Assembly (NCBI RefSeq): GCF_000172075.1
Contig: NZ_ABIC01000005.1
Coordinates: 88,523 to 152,522 of the forward strand
Origin: Shewanella benthica KT99
GTDB lineage: Bacteria > Pseudomonadota > Gammaproteobacteria > Enterobacterales > Shewanellaceae
Direction: 5' to 3'
Length of the DNA stretch: 64,000 nt
Positions 1 to 9,382 of this stretch are shown here, piece after piece. The translations under genes and the position numbers were made by a program. Under the pieces are notes generated by a model. That model did no database searches. It had not been told where the DNA came from and saw only the letters and a list, made by a program, of their open reading frames with translations. Position 1 is the first letter of the stretch, and each line of letters opens with the position of its first letter.

Positions 1-1404
1 CGTTTGACTACGCGTCAGACATTTCAATATCACGGCATCTCTAAGCGTAACTTGAGAACCCTGATCCAGAGTCTGGACAGTAAGGCGCTGGACTCGATTG
101 CCGCCTGTGGTGACGTGAACCGTAATGTCATGTGTAACCCAAACCCCGTAGAGTCTCGCTTACACGAGCAAGCCTACTACTGGGCCAAGAAATTGTCGGA
201 TAACTACTTGCCACGCACTAAGGCTTATGCCGAGATCTGGCTTGGTGATGACAAGGTTGCCACCAGTGAAGGTGATGATGTCGAGCCTGTATATGGTAAG
301 ACGTATTTGCCGCGTAAGTTCAAGATGGCCGTTGCCGTACCCCCTGATAATGATGTAGATGTATACACCAATGATCTGGGTTTTATCGCGGTAGCGGAAG
401 AGGGCGAGCTTATCGGCTTTAACTTAGTGGCTGGTGGCGGCATGGGTTCAACCCATGGTGAAGTGCAGACTTTTCCACGTCTAGCCGATGATTTTGGCTA
501 TATTAAGGCCGAAGATACATTGAAGTTTGCCGAGGCGATATTAAAAGTTCAGCGTGACTGGGGTAATCGCTCTAACCGTAAACTGTCGAGACTCAAGTAC
601 ACCATAGTCAAATATGGTTATGAGGTATTTAAGGCCGAAGTAGAGAAGCGCGCCGGGGTTAAATTTGAGCCCAAACGTGATGTGGTCATCGGCGATCGCG
701 GTGATCGTTATGGTTGGATAAAAGGCGTCGATAACCAGTGGCATTTGACACTATTCATCGAAGGCGGCCGCATCAAGGATTTACCGGGTCAGCCGTTGCA
801 AACCGGATTAAGGGAGATTGCCAAGATACATAAGGGCGATTTCCGTATGACCTCGAATCAAAATCTGATCATAGCCCGCGTTGCCGCAGAGGATAAGGCC
901 GAGATCGAAGCCTTAGCCCGTAGCCATGGTCTGATGGGGAAAGTGATCACACCAACCCGAGGTCGCTCAATTGCCTGTGTTGCATTGCCAACTTGTGCCC
1001 TTGCCATGGCCGAAGCCGAGCGTTATTTCCCGGACTTCCTGACGAAAGTAGAGTCATTGCAGGAGAAACATGGCTTCCTGGACCAAGGAATAGTCATCCG
1101 CATGACGGGTTGCCCTAACGGTTGTGCCAGACCCTTCGCGGCAGAGATTGGCCTGGTAGGTAAGGCGCCGGGTCGCTATAACCTATATCTGGGCGCGAGC
1201 TTCGAAGGTACACGTTTAAATAAACTCTATCGCGAGAATATTCAAGAAGCAGAGATCTTATCTGAGCTTGATAGCTTGTTCGCCAGATATGTGGCTGAGC
1301 GAGAAAAGGGCGAAACCTTTGGTAATTTCACGGTACGCATAGGCGTCGTGGCAGCGGTAATTGATGCCGCTAAGGATTTTCATGGACAGACTAGTCATGC
1401 CTGA
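1..1404 (+). CDS. cysI: Sulfite reductase hemoprotein beta subunit, 5'-truncated by window edge
   Basis: CysI reduces sulfite to sulfide in the assimilatory sulfate pathway, receiving electrons from the CysJ flavoprotein. The frame is open from base 1, so roughly the first 100 residues lie upstream; the TTG at base 4 is not a credible start. The visible 467 residues end with the four cysteines that bind the 4Fe-4S/siroheme centre: CVALPTC (fragment residues about 326 and 332) and GCPNGC (about 371 and 375), preceded by the RMTSNQN siroheme-binding stretch. The stop overlaps the start of cysH, as expected for a cysJIH operon. The gene is intact as far as seen. It depends on siroheme, whose precursor enzyme CobA is encoded at 9717. 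Confidence 0.97.
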   Translation, partial: RLTTRQTFQYHGISKRNLRTLIQSLDSKALDSIAACGDVNRNVMCNPNPVESRLHEQAYYWAKKLSDNYLPRTKAYAEIWLGDDKVATSEGDDVEPVYGKTYLPRKFKMAVAVPPDNDVDVYTNDLGFIAVAEEGELIGFNLVAGGGMGSTHGEVQTFPRLADDFGYIKAEDTLKFAEAILKVQRDWGNRSNRKLSRLKYTIVKYGYEVFKAEVEKRAGVKFEPKRDVVIGDRGDRYGWIKGVDNQWHLTLFIEGGRIKDLPGQPLQTGLREIAKIHKGDFRMTSNQNLIIARVAAEDKAEIEALARSHGLMGKVITPTRGRSIACVALPTCALAMAEAERYFPDFLTKVESLQEKHGFLDQGIVIRMTGCPNGCARPFAAEIGLVGKAPGRYNLYLGASFEGTRLNKLYRENIQEAEILSELDSLFARYVAEREKGETFGNFTVRIGVVAAVIDAAKDFHGQTSHA

Positions 1405-2167
1405 ATCAAATAATCAGGTTGAATCAGTGGTTTCTGCACCAGAGCTGTTAGCCCTGTTAAGCGCGCCGGCAGTCGAGCAGAAGAGTGAGCTTGAGCGTAT
1501 CAATCACTTCCTCACAGAGCTGAACCCTAAGCAAAGAGTGGCTTGGGGATTGAAGTATCTTCCGGGTACTCATGCGTTATCGTCGAGCTTTGGTATTCAA
1601 GCCGCGGTGATGTTGAATCTGGTGAGCACTGAGAAGCCAGATATTCCGGTGATCTTGATCGATACCGGTTACCTGTTTGCCGAAACCTATCAGTTTATCG
1701 ACGAGCTGACCGAGCGTTTATCGCTAAATCTTAAGATATTTGTCTCCCTCATGACTCCTGCCTGGCAGGAGGCGCGTTTTGGCCAGTTGTGGGAAAAAGG
1801 TCTCGATGGTTTAGACCAATATAACCGTATGAATAAGGTCGAGCCAATGCAACGGGCCTTAGCTGAGCTCGAGGTTGGCACCTGGTTTGCGGGGCTGCGT
1901 CGCAGTCAATCCAGTACTCGAGAGGCTCTGCCAATCTTGGCTATTCATGGCTCACGTTATAAGATCTTACCTATCTTAGATTGGAGCAATAAGAATGTGC
2001 ATGAATACTTAACTGAGCATGACTTGCCTTATCACCCGCTTTGGGAACAAGGCTACGTCTCTGTTGGCGATACACATTCCAGCAAGCCATTAGAGCTGGG
2101 TATGACCGAAGAGGAGACGCGTTTCAATGGTCTCAAGCGTGAATGTGGACTGCATTTCGAGATATAG
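1382..2167 (+). CDS. cysH: Phosphoadenosine phosphosulfate (PAPS) reductase
   Basis: Reduces PAPS to sulfite using thioredoxin or glutaredoxin, supplying the substrate of CysI. Motifs seen: the [10 protein letters not shown] loop near residue 60, [10 protein letters not shown], the [10 protein letters not shown] segment, and the C-terminal ECGLH catalytic cysteine motif. I chose ATG 1382 because a TAAGGA Shine-Dalgarno sits five bases upstream; ATG 1397, inside the overlap with the cysI stop, is the alternative and would give 256 residues. The longer start at 1361 has no advantage. The overlap with cysI implies translational coupling. Length and motifs are normal for the family. Confidence 0.96.
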   Translation: MDRLVMPESNNQVESVVSAPELLALLSAPAVEQKSELERINHFLTELNPKQRVAWGLKYLPGTHALSSSFGIQAAVMLNLVSTEKPDIPVILIDTGYLFAETYQFIDELTERLSLNLKIFVSLMTPAWQEARFGQLWEKGLDGLDQYNRMNKVEPMQRALAELEVGTWFAGLRRSQSSTREALPILAIHGSRYKILPILDWSNKNVHEYLTEHDLPYHPLWEQGYVSVGDTHSSKPLELGMTEEETRFNGLKRECGLHFEI

Positions 2168-2390
2168 ATTTTAAATTTTGGTACTTGGGTTATCAGTGCT
2201 AATCAGCTTTGTGGTCTTGAGTTTTTTGTTTAGCTTAGCCACATCGTTGTACTTTTGTTGTGTTTTTAAGGGGGTAGTTCAATCTTACGCACAAATTTAT
2301 ACACAGTTAAAAAAACTAGTTTATAGTCAGGATCCCCCGTAGAGGGTTTTGGTTGGCTTGCTAGCGCCTGCTTAATCAAAAGCCGTTACC

Positions 2391-2418
2391 CCTGAATAGC
2401 CCGATGCGGCTATTCAGG
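2391..2418. repeat. Perfect 11-bp inverted repeat
   Basis: CCTGAATAGCC and its exact complement flank a six-base loop (CGATGC). It lies about 225 bp after cysH and has no U-rich tail, so it could be a processed hairpin or repeat rather than a standard intrinsic terminator. Confidence 0.6.
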
Positions 2419-2587
2419 ATCAGCCCAGAATTCTAAAGCTTCCCGCCGCCATTCCTGAATTTATTTCCGTCAAATATCACTTCTGTTTTTTAGACCCATT
2501 TATTTGGTAATCTATTGTAGATAAAAGACGACGCTGCGCTTATGGCGCGGGCTCGCTAATGTCGGTTGTAGGAACAGAGCATGACCC

Positions 2588-2806
2588 CATAAGCCTCGGG
2601 GCTGGGAATGAACCTATAAGCCTCGGGGCTAAAGCACCCTCCTACAAGGGAGAGAATAAACCCATAAGCCTCGGGGCTAAAGCACCCTCCTACAAGGGAG
2701 GGAATAAATCCATAAGCCTCGGGGCTAAAGCCCCTTCCTACAAGGGAGGGGATAAATCCATAAACCTCGTTGTAGGACCGGCTTTAGCCGGGAGAGGATG
2801 GAGCTA
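2588..2806. repeat. 48-bp tandem repeat array, REP-like
   Basis: Copies begin at 2615, 2663, 2711 and 2759 (exact 48-bp period), with a shortened unit at 2588. Each unit carries CATAAGCCTCGGGGCTAAAG followed by a CCTCC-TACAA-GGGAGG-type hairpin. The last unit diverges into CCGGCTTTAGCCGG, a palindrome of the kind found in REP elements. Because 48 is a multiple of three, the array stays open as an 82-codon frame, which I regard as an artefact. A further GCCTCGGGGCTAAAGCCCC copy is at about 2831-2850. Confidence 0.85.
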
Positions 2807-2997
2807 AGAACCTAGAACCTAGAATCTAAGAGCCTCGGGGCTAAAGCCCCACCTATAGACAAGCCATAGGACATCTTCTTCGTTTTAGAACCTTTTTCTC
2901 TACATATATAGTATATTAGTGGGCTAGAAAATTAAGTGTCAGGGCGTTTCAACATCCCCCAAATACAAATTTCGATCTATAAAATGGAGTTTAATGA

Positions 2998-4638
2998 ATG
3001 AAAAAAATACTAATCGCTGCGGCTGTGGTTGCCGTCGGTGCCGGTGGATATTGGTTTAGCCAGCAGTCCGGAGGGGAAGCGAGTCAGTCTAATGAAGTAT
3101 TGGCTTCGGTACCTGCAGATACGCCTATCTTTTCGGGTCAGTTAACGCCTTTCCCCATCAAGTCTTATATCAACTCATTGTCTCAAAGTTACAAGACCTA
3201 TCCAGAGGATATGTTTGCCGAGTTAGAGCAGTCTGATGATGCTAAGGCCAAGTTTTTTGTCAGCTTGAGTCGGACCTATATGGATAGCATGGAGAGCGGT
3301 CAACAATTTGTGACCACTTTTGGTTTAGCCGATGAGGTCAGAAGTTATTTTTACACCTTAGGCTTGTTACCTGTACTCAAACTTGACGTCGAAAAGCCTG
3401 AGGCTATTTGGGCTCTGCTGGATAAGGCGGAAAAAGACAGTGGCTTCAGTCACCAGATGAAGACCTTGAAAGGGCTCTCTTATCGCTCTTATACGTTAAC
3501 AGATGCAGGCGATGCCGAACCTATTGAGTTAGTGTTTTCACAGCAAGATGGCTTGCTGACGATCACCTTAAATGCATCTATACTTGCCGAAGAGACTCTC
3601 GAAACGGCTCTTGGCATTAACCCTGTGACACCTTCCCTAGCGGATTCAAAGATATTACAAGATATCATTAAAACCCACGGCTTTAGCGATGCAGCTGTCG
3701 GTTTCATCAATCACCAAGAGTTAGTTAAGGCCATTACCACCAAAGATGGTAATCAGCTGGCCCGCCAGGTGACGGCTATTCTTGCTCAAGAGGGTGAAGA
3801 CCCATTGTTGGAGCTTCGCACCCCCGAGTGCCATAGTGAGTTTACAGCTATTGCCGCTAATTGGCCGCGAACCGTATTTGGTTTGAACAGTATTTCAATA
3901 GGAGACCAAGAGACTAGTCTGGATTTCTCTACTGTGATTGAGAGTAAAAACCAGACATTTCTGAATGCACTTAAGAGCATGCGTGGCTTCATTCCAGATT
4001 ACGTGAAGAACAGTCGTGATAGCGTATTTTCCATGGGTCTGGGCATTGAATTAAATCAATTGGTTCCCTCACTAACTGCCGTATGGGATGAGATGCTACA
4101 ACCTCAATACCAGTGTCAGATTTTACAAGAGTTTCAGCAAGAGATGTCGGGTCAAAACCCTGCGATGTTAGGCATGTTTACCGGCATGGCGAATGGGGTT
4201 CGTGGCGTGAGCGCTGCACTGTTTGATTATAAGTTTACCGAGCTAGCCGCGGGCGCGCAGGGTGAGCCCAGTTTAGAGAGTGTCGATGCTATTATAAGTC
4301 TGTCAGCAGATAACCCGAGTATCTTGTTTAATATGGTGAAGCCTTTCGCACCTGGACTGGCGAATATTCAATTACCACAAGATGGTAGCCCTGTTGACCT
4401 TTCTCAATTGTTACCACTTCCGCCGGAATATGGCATCTCTCCTAAGCTGGCGCTGAAAGGCAAACATTTAGTCCTGTATACTGGGGACAAGGCTGAGGCT
4501 GTGGCTAATAAGCTGGCTGATGAAAAATTAGATAACAACGGCTTATATAGTGTCTATCTGGATTATAGCAAGGTGTTTGCGCCGATCTTAAGCTTGGCTG
4601 AGATGACTGGCGAGCCATTGCCGGAAGAGTTTCTATGA
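2998..4638 (+). CDS. Secreted or membrane-anchored protein of unknown function, 3' end frameshifted
   Basis: I do not recognise the family. The 546-residue product starts with a hydrophobic N-terminal segment after MKK (residues about 4-19), so it is exported or anchored in the inner membrane facing the periplasm; the rest is soluble. It has AATGA upstream and ends close to a strong terminator. The stop at 4636-4638 looks premature: reading on from ATG 4635 in the -1 frame gives 35 more codons (MMKDYNMQVQMGLD...) to TAA 4740-4742, just before the terminator. That tail looks like the natural C terminus, so a one-base indel has probably cost about 35 residues. The protein may still be made. Confidence 0.75.
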   Translation: MKKILIAAAVVAVGAGGYWFSQQSGGEASQSNEVLASVPADTPIFSGQLTPFPIKSYINSLSQSYKTYPEDMFAELEQSDDAKAKFFVSLSRTYMDSMESGQQFVTTFGLADEVRSYFYTLGLLPVLKLDVEKPEAIWALLDKAEKDSGFSHQMKTLKGLSYRSYTLTDAGDAEPIELVFSQQDGLLTITLNASILAEETLETALGINPVTPSLADSKILQDIIKTHGFSDAAVGFINHQELVKAITTKDGNQLARQVTAILAQEGEDPLLELRTPECHSEFTAIAANWPRTVFGLNSISIGDQETSLDFSTVIESKNQTFLNALKSMRGFIPDYVKNSRDSVFSMGLGIELNQLVPSLTAVWDEMLQPQYQCQILQEFQQEMSGQNPAMLGMFTGMANGVRGVSAALFDYKFTELAAGAQGEPSLESVDAIISLSADNPSILFNMVKPFAPGLANIQLPQDGSPVDLSQLLPLPPEYGISPKLALKGKHLVLYTGDKAEAVANKLADEKLDNNGLYSVYLDYSKVFAPILSLAEMTGEPLPEEFL

Positions 4639-4752
4639 TGAAAGATTACAATATGCAGGTGCAGATGGGTCTGGACATCAATGACCAGGGCATCGTATTT
4701 GACTCATACATGAATAGTAAAGCAGCACCCGGTGGTGAGTAAATATTAGTAT

Positions 4753-4783
4753 AAAAAAGAGCCAGCCCAGCTGGCTCTTTTTT
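4753..4783 (+). terminator. Rho-independent terminator
   Basis: An A6 run, an eight-base stem GAGCCAGC / GCTGGCTC with loop CCA, then T6. It terminates the gene at 2998 and supports reading that gene out to TAA 4742. Confidence 0.95.
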
Positions 4784-4855
4784 GTGTCATACCAATCGAT
4801 ATACTGACGGTATTAAAGATAACTGTAATAAAAAATTAGCAGGTGGAGGTAATAA

Positions 4856-5269
4856 GTGGTCATTGCTGGACTGTTTTTAAAAGCAAATGAAGTGAGAATG
4901 GTAAGTCTGAGTGGTACGCGTGAATCCCATGAGCTTGTGGCACCTAAGATAAACAAGTTAGCGCTCAATAAGAACCCCAGCCGGGAAGAGGTCAGCCAGT
5001 TTGCTGCAGAGGTTAAGGCCTATTGCGGCGAGCATCAAGTTGAGAAAATCGTGATGAACAGGCGTGCCAGTAAGGGCCAAGGCGCCGGCGGTGCAGGGAC
5101 CTTCCTGATGGAAGGGGTTATATTGGCAACCACGTCGATAAGTGTCGACTTGGTTCATCCTGCCACAGTGAGAGCGACTGATAAACGCACTGCTACCCTA
5201 AAAGATTTAAAACCTAAAACGGTCGATTTAGGTAAGGCTTATGATCTGGCGTTTGAACTGTTAAACTAG
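4856..5269 (+). CDS. DUF3010 family protein
   Basis: A 137-residue cytosolic protein that I match to DUF3010, a small family of unknown function known in Vibrio and Shewanella; its alternating strand-helix pattern recalls an RNase H-like fold (inference). The GTG start is well supported by GGAGGT five bases upstream. Single gene with its own promoter region; no partner visible. Confidence 0.8.
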   Translation: MVIAGLFLKANEVRMVSLSGTRESHELVAPKINKLALNKNPSREEVSQFAAEVKAYCGEHQVEKIVMNRRASKGQGAGGAGTFLMEGVILATTSISVDLVHPATVRATDKRTATLKDLKPKTVDLGKAYDLAFELLN

Positions 5270-5407
5270 CCGAAATAATATAAGTTTTTGAAAAGTTACT
5301 GTAATTGTAGAAATTACGTTCGTGGGTTTGGTTTTTGGAATGATCTTGTTCCCATGAAAATTTGTTTTAATATTCCATCGAAGTCTTAAGTAAGGTATAA
5401 CGGCGTT

Positions 5408-6262
5408 ATGAAAATACCGAAACGCATTCAGCCTCTCGTCGATGAAGGCTTAGTTGATGAAGTCCTTCGCCCCTTGATGAGTGGTAAAGAGGCCGATGTT
5501 TATGTTGTCCGCTGTGGCGACGATGTTCGTTGTGCCAAGATTTATAAAGAAGCCGAGAAGCGTAGCTTCAAACAGGCTGTACTATACCGGGAAGGCAGAA
5601 AGAGCCGTAACAGTCGTCGAGCTCGTGCCATGGAGAAGGGATCGAAATTTGGCCGTAATGAGCAGGAAAATTCCTGGCAAAATGCCGAAGTTGATGCCCT
5701 GTTTCGCCTAGCCTACGCTGGCGTTAGAGTCCCGCAGCCTTACGGCTGTTTCGATGGTGTGCTATTGATGGAGCTGATCACCGACGATCAAGGATATGTG
5801 GCGCCAAGGCTCAACGACATCACCTTGACCCGTGAGCAGGCACTAGAGCAGCACAAGTCAGTGATGAAAGATGTGCAGCGTATGTTGTGTGTCGGCTTAA
5901 TCCATGGCGACTTGTCTGAATTTAATGTGTTGCTGGACAGTAATGGCCCGGTGATCATAGATCTTCCCCAGGCGGTCGATGCGGCAGCAAACAATAATGC
6001 TAAGAGCATGCTTGAACGTGATGTAAACAATATGACCCGGTTTTATGGTCAGTTTGCTCCCGAGCTTCTTAGTAGCAAGTACGCTAAAGAGATGTGGGCC
6101 CTGTTCGAGTCGGGTAAGTTAAATCCTGAGTCTGAGCTGACTGGTAAGTTTAAAGAGAGTACTAAAGCTGCGGATGTAGAGTCGGTGCTCGCTGAAATTG
6201 AAGCGGCCTTCGATGAAGAGCAAGAACGCAAAGAGCGTATCCGCGAAGCTGAAGAAGGTTAA
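5408..6262 (+). CDS. RIO1-type serine/threonine protein kinase
   Basis: A 284-residue atypical kinase of the bacterial RIO family. Visible motifs: the flexible nucleotide loop MSGKEADVYVV (about 24-34), the ATP-binding lysine in CAKIYK (K44), the catalytic loop LIHGDLSEFN with D168, and the metal-binding aspartate in VIIDLPQ (D185). The C terminus is a charged helix rich in Glu and Arg. Substrates of bacterial RIO kinases are largely unknown. A perfect CTAG-type palindrome follows the stop. Confidence 0.92.
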   Translation: MKIPKRIQPLVDEGLVDEVLRPLMSGKEADVYVVRCGDDVRCAKIYKEAEKRSFKQAVLYREGRKSRNSRRARAMEKGSKFGRNEQENSWQNAEVDALFRLAYAGVRVPQPYGCFDGVLLMELITDDQGYVAPRLNDITLTREQALEQHKSVMKDVQRMLCVGLIHGDLSEFNVLLDSNGPVIIDLPQAVDAAANNNAKSMLERDVNNMTRFYGQFAPELLSSKYAKEMWALFESGKLNPESELTGKFKESTKAADVESVLAEIEAAFDEEQERKERIREAEEG

Positions 6263-6268
6263 AGAAAA

Positions 6269-6294
6269 GGTTCTAGTTCCTAGGAACTAGAACC
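6269..6294. repeat. Perfect 26-bp palindrome between convergent genes
   Basis: GGTTCTAGTTCCT is followed directly by its exact complement. It lies between the kinase and the convergent peroxiredoxin gene, followed by a partial copy (CTAGGAACTA). Similar CTAG-rich palindromes occur at about 2805-2830 and 18905-18933, so this is a dispersed repeat type that may act as a bidirectional transcription stop. Confidence 0.7.
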
Positions 6295-6307
6295 TAATAT
6301 CTAGGAA

Positions 6308-6832
6308 CTAAATACTTTTTTCTATCCCCAACTGTTTCAAATTCGCGGCTATATCTTCTGCTGCTGTTGGAGCATTAATATCTTCATCTATCTTAATGAT
6401 TTTGCCATCTTTGCCTACATAGAAGGTGACGCGACTGGCGACACGGACGAAATTTAGCACATCGTAGGCCTTTGCCGTTTCCTTGGTGGGATCGCTCAAC
6501 ATGGGGAAATCGGCTTTCTGTTTCTTGGCGAAATCTTGATTGTCTTCTAAGTCATCGACACTGGCCATCATATAGACCGCATTATATTCCCTGATTAAGT
6601 GCCCCTTCTGAACCAAGGAGCGACATTCCAGTGTACAGCCATGAGTGTTAGCCATGGGGTACCAGGCGAGGACCAGAGTCTGCTTACCTAAGTAATCACT
6701 TAGTTGATAGAAATTGCCATCTGTAGATTGCAGTCTGAAATTTGGTGCAGTATCTCCAACCTTGAGATCGGTCGCCATGGCGGAGAAGCTGAGTATGGAT
6801 AATAGGATAAGCTTGAATGACATTTTAAACAT
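6308..6832 (-). CDS. Periplasmic peroxiredoxin (AhpC-TSA / PrxQ-like)
   Basis: Thiol peroxidase expected to reduce hydrogen or organic peroxides. A cleavable signal peptide (hydrophobic residues about 6-18, cleavage after SAMA) sends it to the periplasm. The active site is HGCTLEC with peroxidatic C66 and C70, the spacing of atypical two-Cys PrxQ/BCP enzymes. The mature part is about 155 residues, normal for the family. The first ATG has AGG eight bases upstream; ATG 6823 is the alternative and changes only three residues. Single gene on the minus strand. Confidence 0.9.
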   Translation of the reverse strand: MFKMSFKLILLSILSFSAMATDLKVGDTAPNFRLQSTDGNFYQLSDYLGKQTLVLAWYPMANTHGCTLECRSLVQKGHLIREYNAVYMMASVDDLEDNQDFAKKQKADFPMLSDPTKETAKAYDVLNFVRVASRVTFYVGKDGKIIKIDEDINAPTAAEDIAANLKQLGIEKSI

Positions 6833-7300
6833 CTTTAGTACCTAGTCTGTATATTGCTTGTTATATCAATCGGTATTACCGATATAGGGTCCTTTCAAAT
6901 TAACACATTAGCAGGTGCATGTAATACCATTCCGAGTAAGTATCTGAACATTCAGCGGGAGTTCAAAGCACTGTAGGCAAGGCGAATGTTTGAAGCTAAT
7001 AGTTATTCTATATCGAGAACATTCAACGTAGCATAAAGGGCTTTGCCCTTTTCTTTAAACATCAGCCGCACTGCGTGAGGCTCTCAGCGTTTCCACTTCG
7101 GTGTTACATTGACTTAAAAGGGAATAACCATTTCCTCATCAATGCGCCTTGAATTGAAAAAACTGAGAGCCTCTGAACTGACCAGATACTTATATGGAAT
7201 GGTATAAGCTTATGAGAGATGAAGGCCAGGTATTTAGCTGAGTTATTTTAAGAGATGATTGAGCATGATGCGGTGATTGTTAACCTCTCATCTTCCTTTA
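6833..7300. other. Intergenic region occupied by a MITE
   Basis: Most of this 468-bp gap is the element at 6924-7205. The remainder holds a small ATATCAATCGGTAT palindrome (6863-6876) and the promoter region of the peroxiredoxin gene. I see no gene. Confidence 0.7.
6924..7205. mobile_element. MITE-like element, copy 1 (282 bp)
   Basis: Bounded by imperfect 23-bp terminal inverted repeats: left ATACCATTCCGAGTAAGTAT, right the complement of ATACCATTCCATATAAGTAT. The interior is nearly identical to the element at 21423-21759 but lacks about 54 bp. It has no transposase. All three copies have TA at both edges (TA-CCATTCC ... GGAATGG-TA), consistent with insertion at TA by an IS630/mariner-type transposase elsewhere (inference). 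Confidence 0.85.
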
Positions 7301-7651
7301 TTACTGTGCATTCTTGCTGTTTTCTAGACCTATGAGTAAGTTTGCATAGTTTATCCAGTCAATGATGAGTGCCTTCACCATCATTTGAGTACCAGGGTCT
7401 ACCTGAGGGTGTTGTCCTGTTTTTTGCAGGGATTCAACTACCCCTCTAACGTCCAATGGGACCAGATCTATCTTGAAGTTGTCTTTGGGACTTGGGTTAT
7501 TGTCAGCTTGAGGATTGATGGGGCTGCACATTTGATTTTGTACTGTGAGTGCCAGTTGCGGATTCATGCTGCGCAATAGGGTGACTGTCATACGTAAAGC
7601 CCCCCGGCTAAACGTATCGGCGGTGAACACTAACTCTTGCTGACTCGGCAT
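7301..7651 (-). CDS. Conserved-looking hypothetical protein, 116 aa
   Basis: I do not recognise this protein. It is soluble with no signal peptide or membrane segment, and contains a proline/asparagine-rich middle (NPQADNNPSPKDN) and a hydrophobic C-terminal helix. A GGAGAGGG ribosome-binding site precedes the ATG, which supports it as real. Its 3' end is close to MITE copy 1. Confidence 0.6.
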   Translation of the reverse strand: MPSQQELVFTADTFSRGALRMTVTLLRSMNPQLALTVQNQMCSPINPQADNNPSPKDNFKIDLVPLDVRGVVESLQKTGQHPQVDPGTQMMVKALIIDWINYANLLIGLENSKNAQ

Positions 7652-7756
7652 ATCCCTCTCCTATAGACCCTCACTTGCTGCGGCTGTCGACTTTTTATAA
7701 TCCGAGCTAACCGAACACCTAATTGTTACCTATTATAGTGATTAAGATCTTAGCTC

Positions 7757-9382
7757 TTAGGGCTTTAATGTTTGAACGGCTAGATCAGCGCTGGTATGAA
7801 TGTCTAGTTGTAACGCCACTCGTGACTCTAGAGTGCTAGTCCCATCCGAGCCTTGCACGATATTTAATACCCGCTTAGCTTCAGTATCGGGACTCTTGTG
7901 AGTGTAGACGCTTTCTCGATCTTGCTGCTCACTTTTTATCAGTGATAACAATCCTTGCCAGTTTATAACCTCAGTGATGGGTAGCGGAATATCGGGTTGA
8001 GTTCCTAGGCTAGATAGCAATTTCCCTTGCATGTTGTAGGTGAGGCTCGCCGTAAGCTCAATCTTTATGCCGCTGTTTGGTAAAGTGAACCCATACCGTC
8101 TACCTAAGTCTCCAGAAGTCTTCTCGCCGATAAGTGTCACTCGTGACAATGACTTGGCAAAGTAGGCTATCCACTCACATTCCCGTCGGCACTCTGGGCC
8201 TATGATTAAGCCGAGACGACTGGATATTGGCGTGGCTGACTCATCTGTGTTTAAAATTTTAGCCTGTGGCGATCTTCTTCCATACCAGAGACCGAACCTA
8301 TCAGTCTTATTCAAATCAATCGTTTGGCTTGCGCGACTGAACTCCAGTTGTTCGAAGAAATTAAACTCATCAAAAGGAATAAAGCCCAGGGGCCGGAGAA
8401 AGTCGGACTTGAAATCGAGGGAGCGGCGATATTGCCCTAGGGCAATGAGATGCTGTGGCGCCTGTGTCTGATGATAGCCAGATGTGGGGTTAGGATAATG
8501 ACGGGCGATGAAATGTAACAGCTTATCACTGTCGCCAACGGCACTCCTCAGATCTATGATAGTTAACGCTTGCCGTGAAGCTTTCTCCAGGCTTGTCACT
8601 AGCTCTGGGTCGCTATCATAGCGAGATAACGAATCGATTGAGACATACAAAGGCTGACTCGCCGAGTCTGCATCGCTCAAGCTGTTCACCATACCGGCGA
8701 TGAGCTCTCTGGGAGGATGGATCTGGTGTTTGGCAACTGGCAAGATTAACTGAATGTTGGAATCCTGATTATCGCTGAGGGACAGGGTTACCTGATCTTT
8801 GAGAGGCAATCCCATGTCGTGCCTGAGAATATCCAGCTGTGAAAGCCAGTGCACGCGCGCACTGATGCTCCCATTCAGAGGTTTCGAGATAAATTTCTGA
8901 CTGGCTTGTTCCCAGCGAGATAGAGGAAGGCCGTCGATATGAGTAATGAAAGGATGATCGGCATCTATCGGGGTGGCGTTTTCATCCAGTGCAAGCCAGG
9001 AGTCTGCAAGTGGCTTGAGGATCACAGGTAAAACCGGCAGAGGCTCATTGGGGGATGTGACTATCACTCCCGGATCTTCGAGAGTGGCGAGTAGCTTTAC
9101 GATCTCAGCATAAAAATATTGGCTTTCGAGTGAGTTGGTGGCTCGGTAGGTAAGAGGCTCGACATCGGCTTGTATCTTAGCGAGGCGATGCTCATCTAAT
9201 GCGGAAAATGCTGAATGTAACTCAACTTCGTTTATCAAGGCTTCCAGGTCTTGGTGCATTTCACTCTGAGTGAGTCGGGCTTTATAGTCGACGGGATATA
9301 GGGTTAATCGTGCTAACTGCAGGGTACTTATCAGCAGGCAGAGTCCAAATACATTGACTATTTGTGGAAATCCGAATTTCAA
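7757..9382 (-). CDS. S41-like (C-terminal-processing protease fold) protein, nucleophile apparently absent
   Basis: A 541-residue protein with an N-terminal membrane or signal segment (about residues 8-24). Around residues 130-160 there is a PDZ-like piece (ITHIDGLPLSRWEQ), and the C-terminal third has the S41 core pattern: LGLIIGP, then VTLIGEKTSGDLGRRYGFTL, then LGTQPDIPLP. In active S41 peptidases the first block continues with a serine followed by Ala-Ala-Glu; here the block reads PECRRECEWIAYF, so no serine sits at that place. It may be an inactive relative or use another residue. Stand-alone minus-strand gene. The assignment is from fold pattern only. Confidence 0.65.
   Translation of the reverse strand: MKFGFPQIVNVFGLCLLISTLQLARLTLYPVDYKARLTQSEMHQDLEALINEVELHSAFSALDEHRLAKIQADVEPLTYRATNSLESQYFYAEIVKLLATLEDPGVIVTSPNEPLPVLPVILKPLADSWLALDENATPIDADHPFITHIDGLPLSRWEQASQKFISKPLNGSISARVHWLSQLDILRHDMGLPLKDQVTLSLSDNQDSNIQLILPVAKHQIHPPRELIAGMVNSLSDADSASQPLYVSIDSLSRYDSDPELVTSLEKASRQALTIIDLRSAVGDSDKLLHFIARHYPNPTSGYHQTQAPQHLIALGQYRRSLDFKSDFLRPLGFIPFDEFNFFEQLEFSRASQTIDLNKTDRFGLWYGRRSPQAKILNTDESATPISSRLGLIIGPECRRECEWIAYFAKSLSRVTLIGEKTSGDLGRRYGFTLPNSGIKIELTASLTYNMQGKLLSSLGTQPDIPLPITEVINWQGLLSLIKSEQQDRESVYTHKSPDTEAKRVLNIVQGSDGTSTLESRVALQLDIHTSADLAVQTLKP

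Larger units (their letters stand above)
2168..2997. other. 830-bp intergenic region with repeats
   Basis: This gap between cysH and the gene at 2998 contains a perfect hairpin (2391-2418), a 48-bp tandem repeat (2588-2806) and further REP-like palindromic pieces built on GGGGCTAAAGCCCC and CCGGCTTTAGCCGG. CTAG-rich short repeats follow at about 2805-2830. I see no convincing gene. Confidence 0.7.

Noticed and set aside
2559..2807. 82-codon open frame
   Set aside because: It is a by-product of the 48-bp tandem repeat (16 codons per unit); peptide is purely repetitive and has no ribosome site.
4625..4645. Programmed -1 frameshift at the end of the gene at 2998
   Set aside because: The local sequence is not a canonical slippery heptamer and no downstream structure is apparent, so a mutation is simpler.
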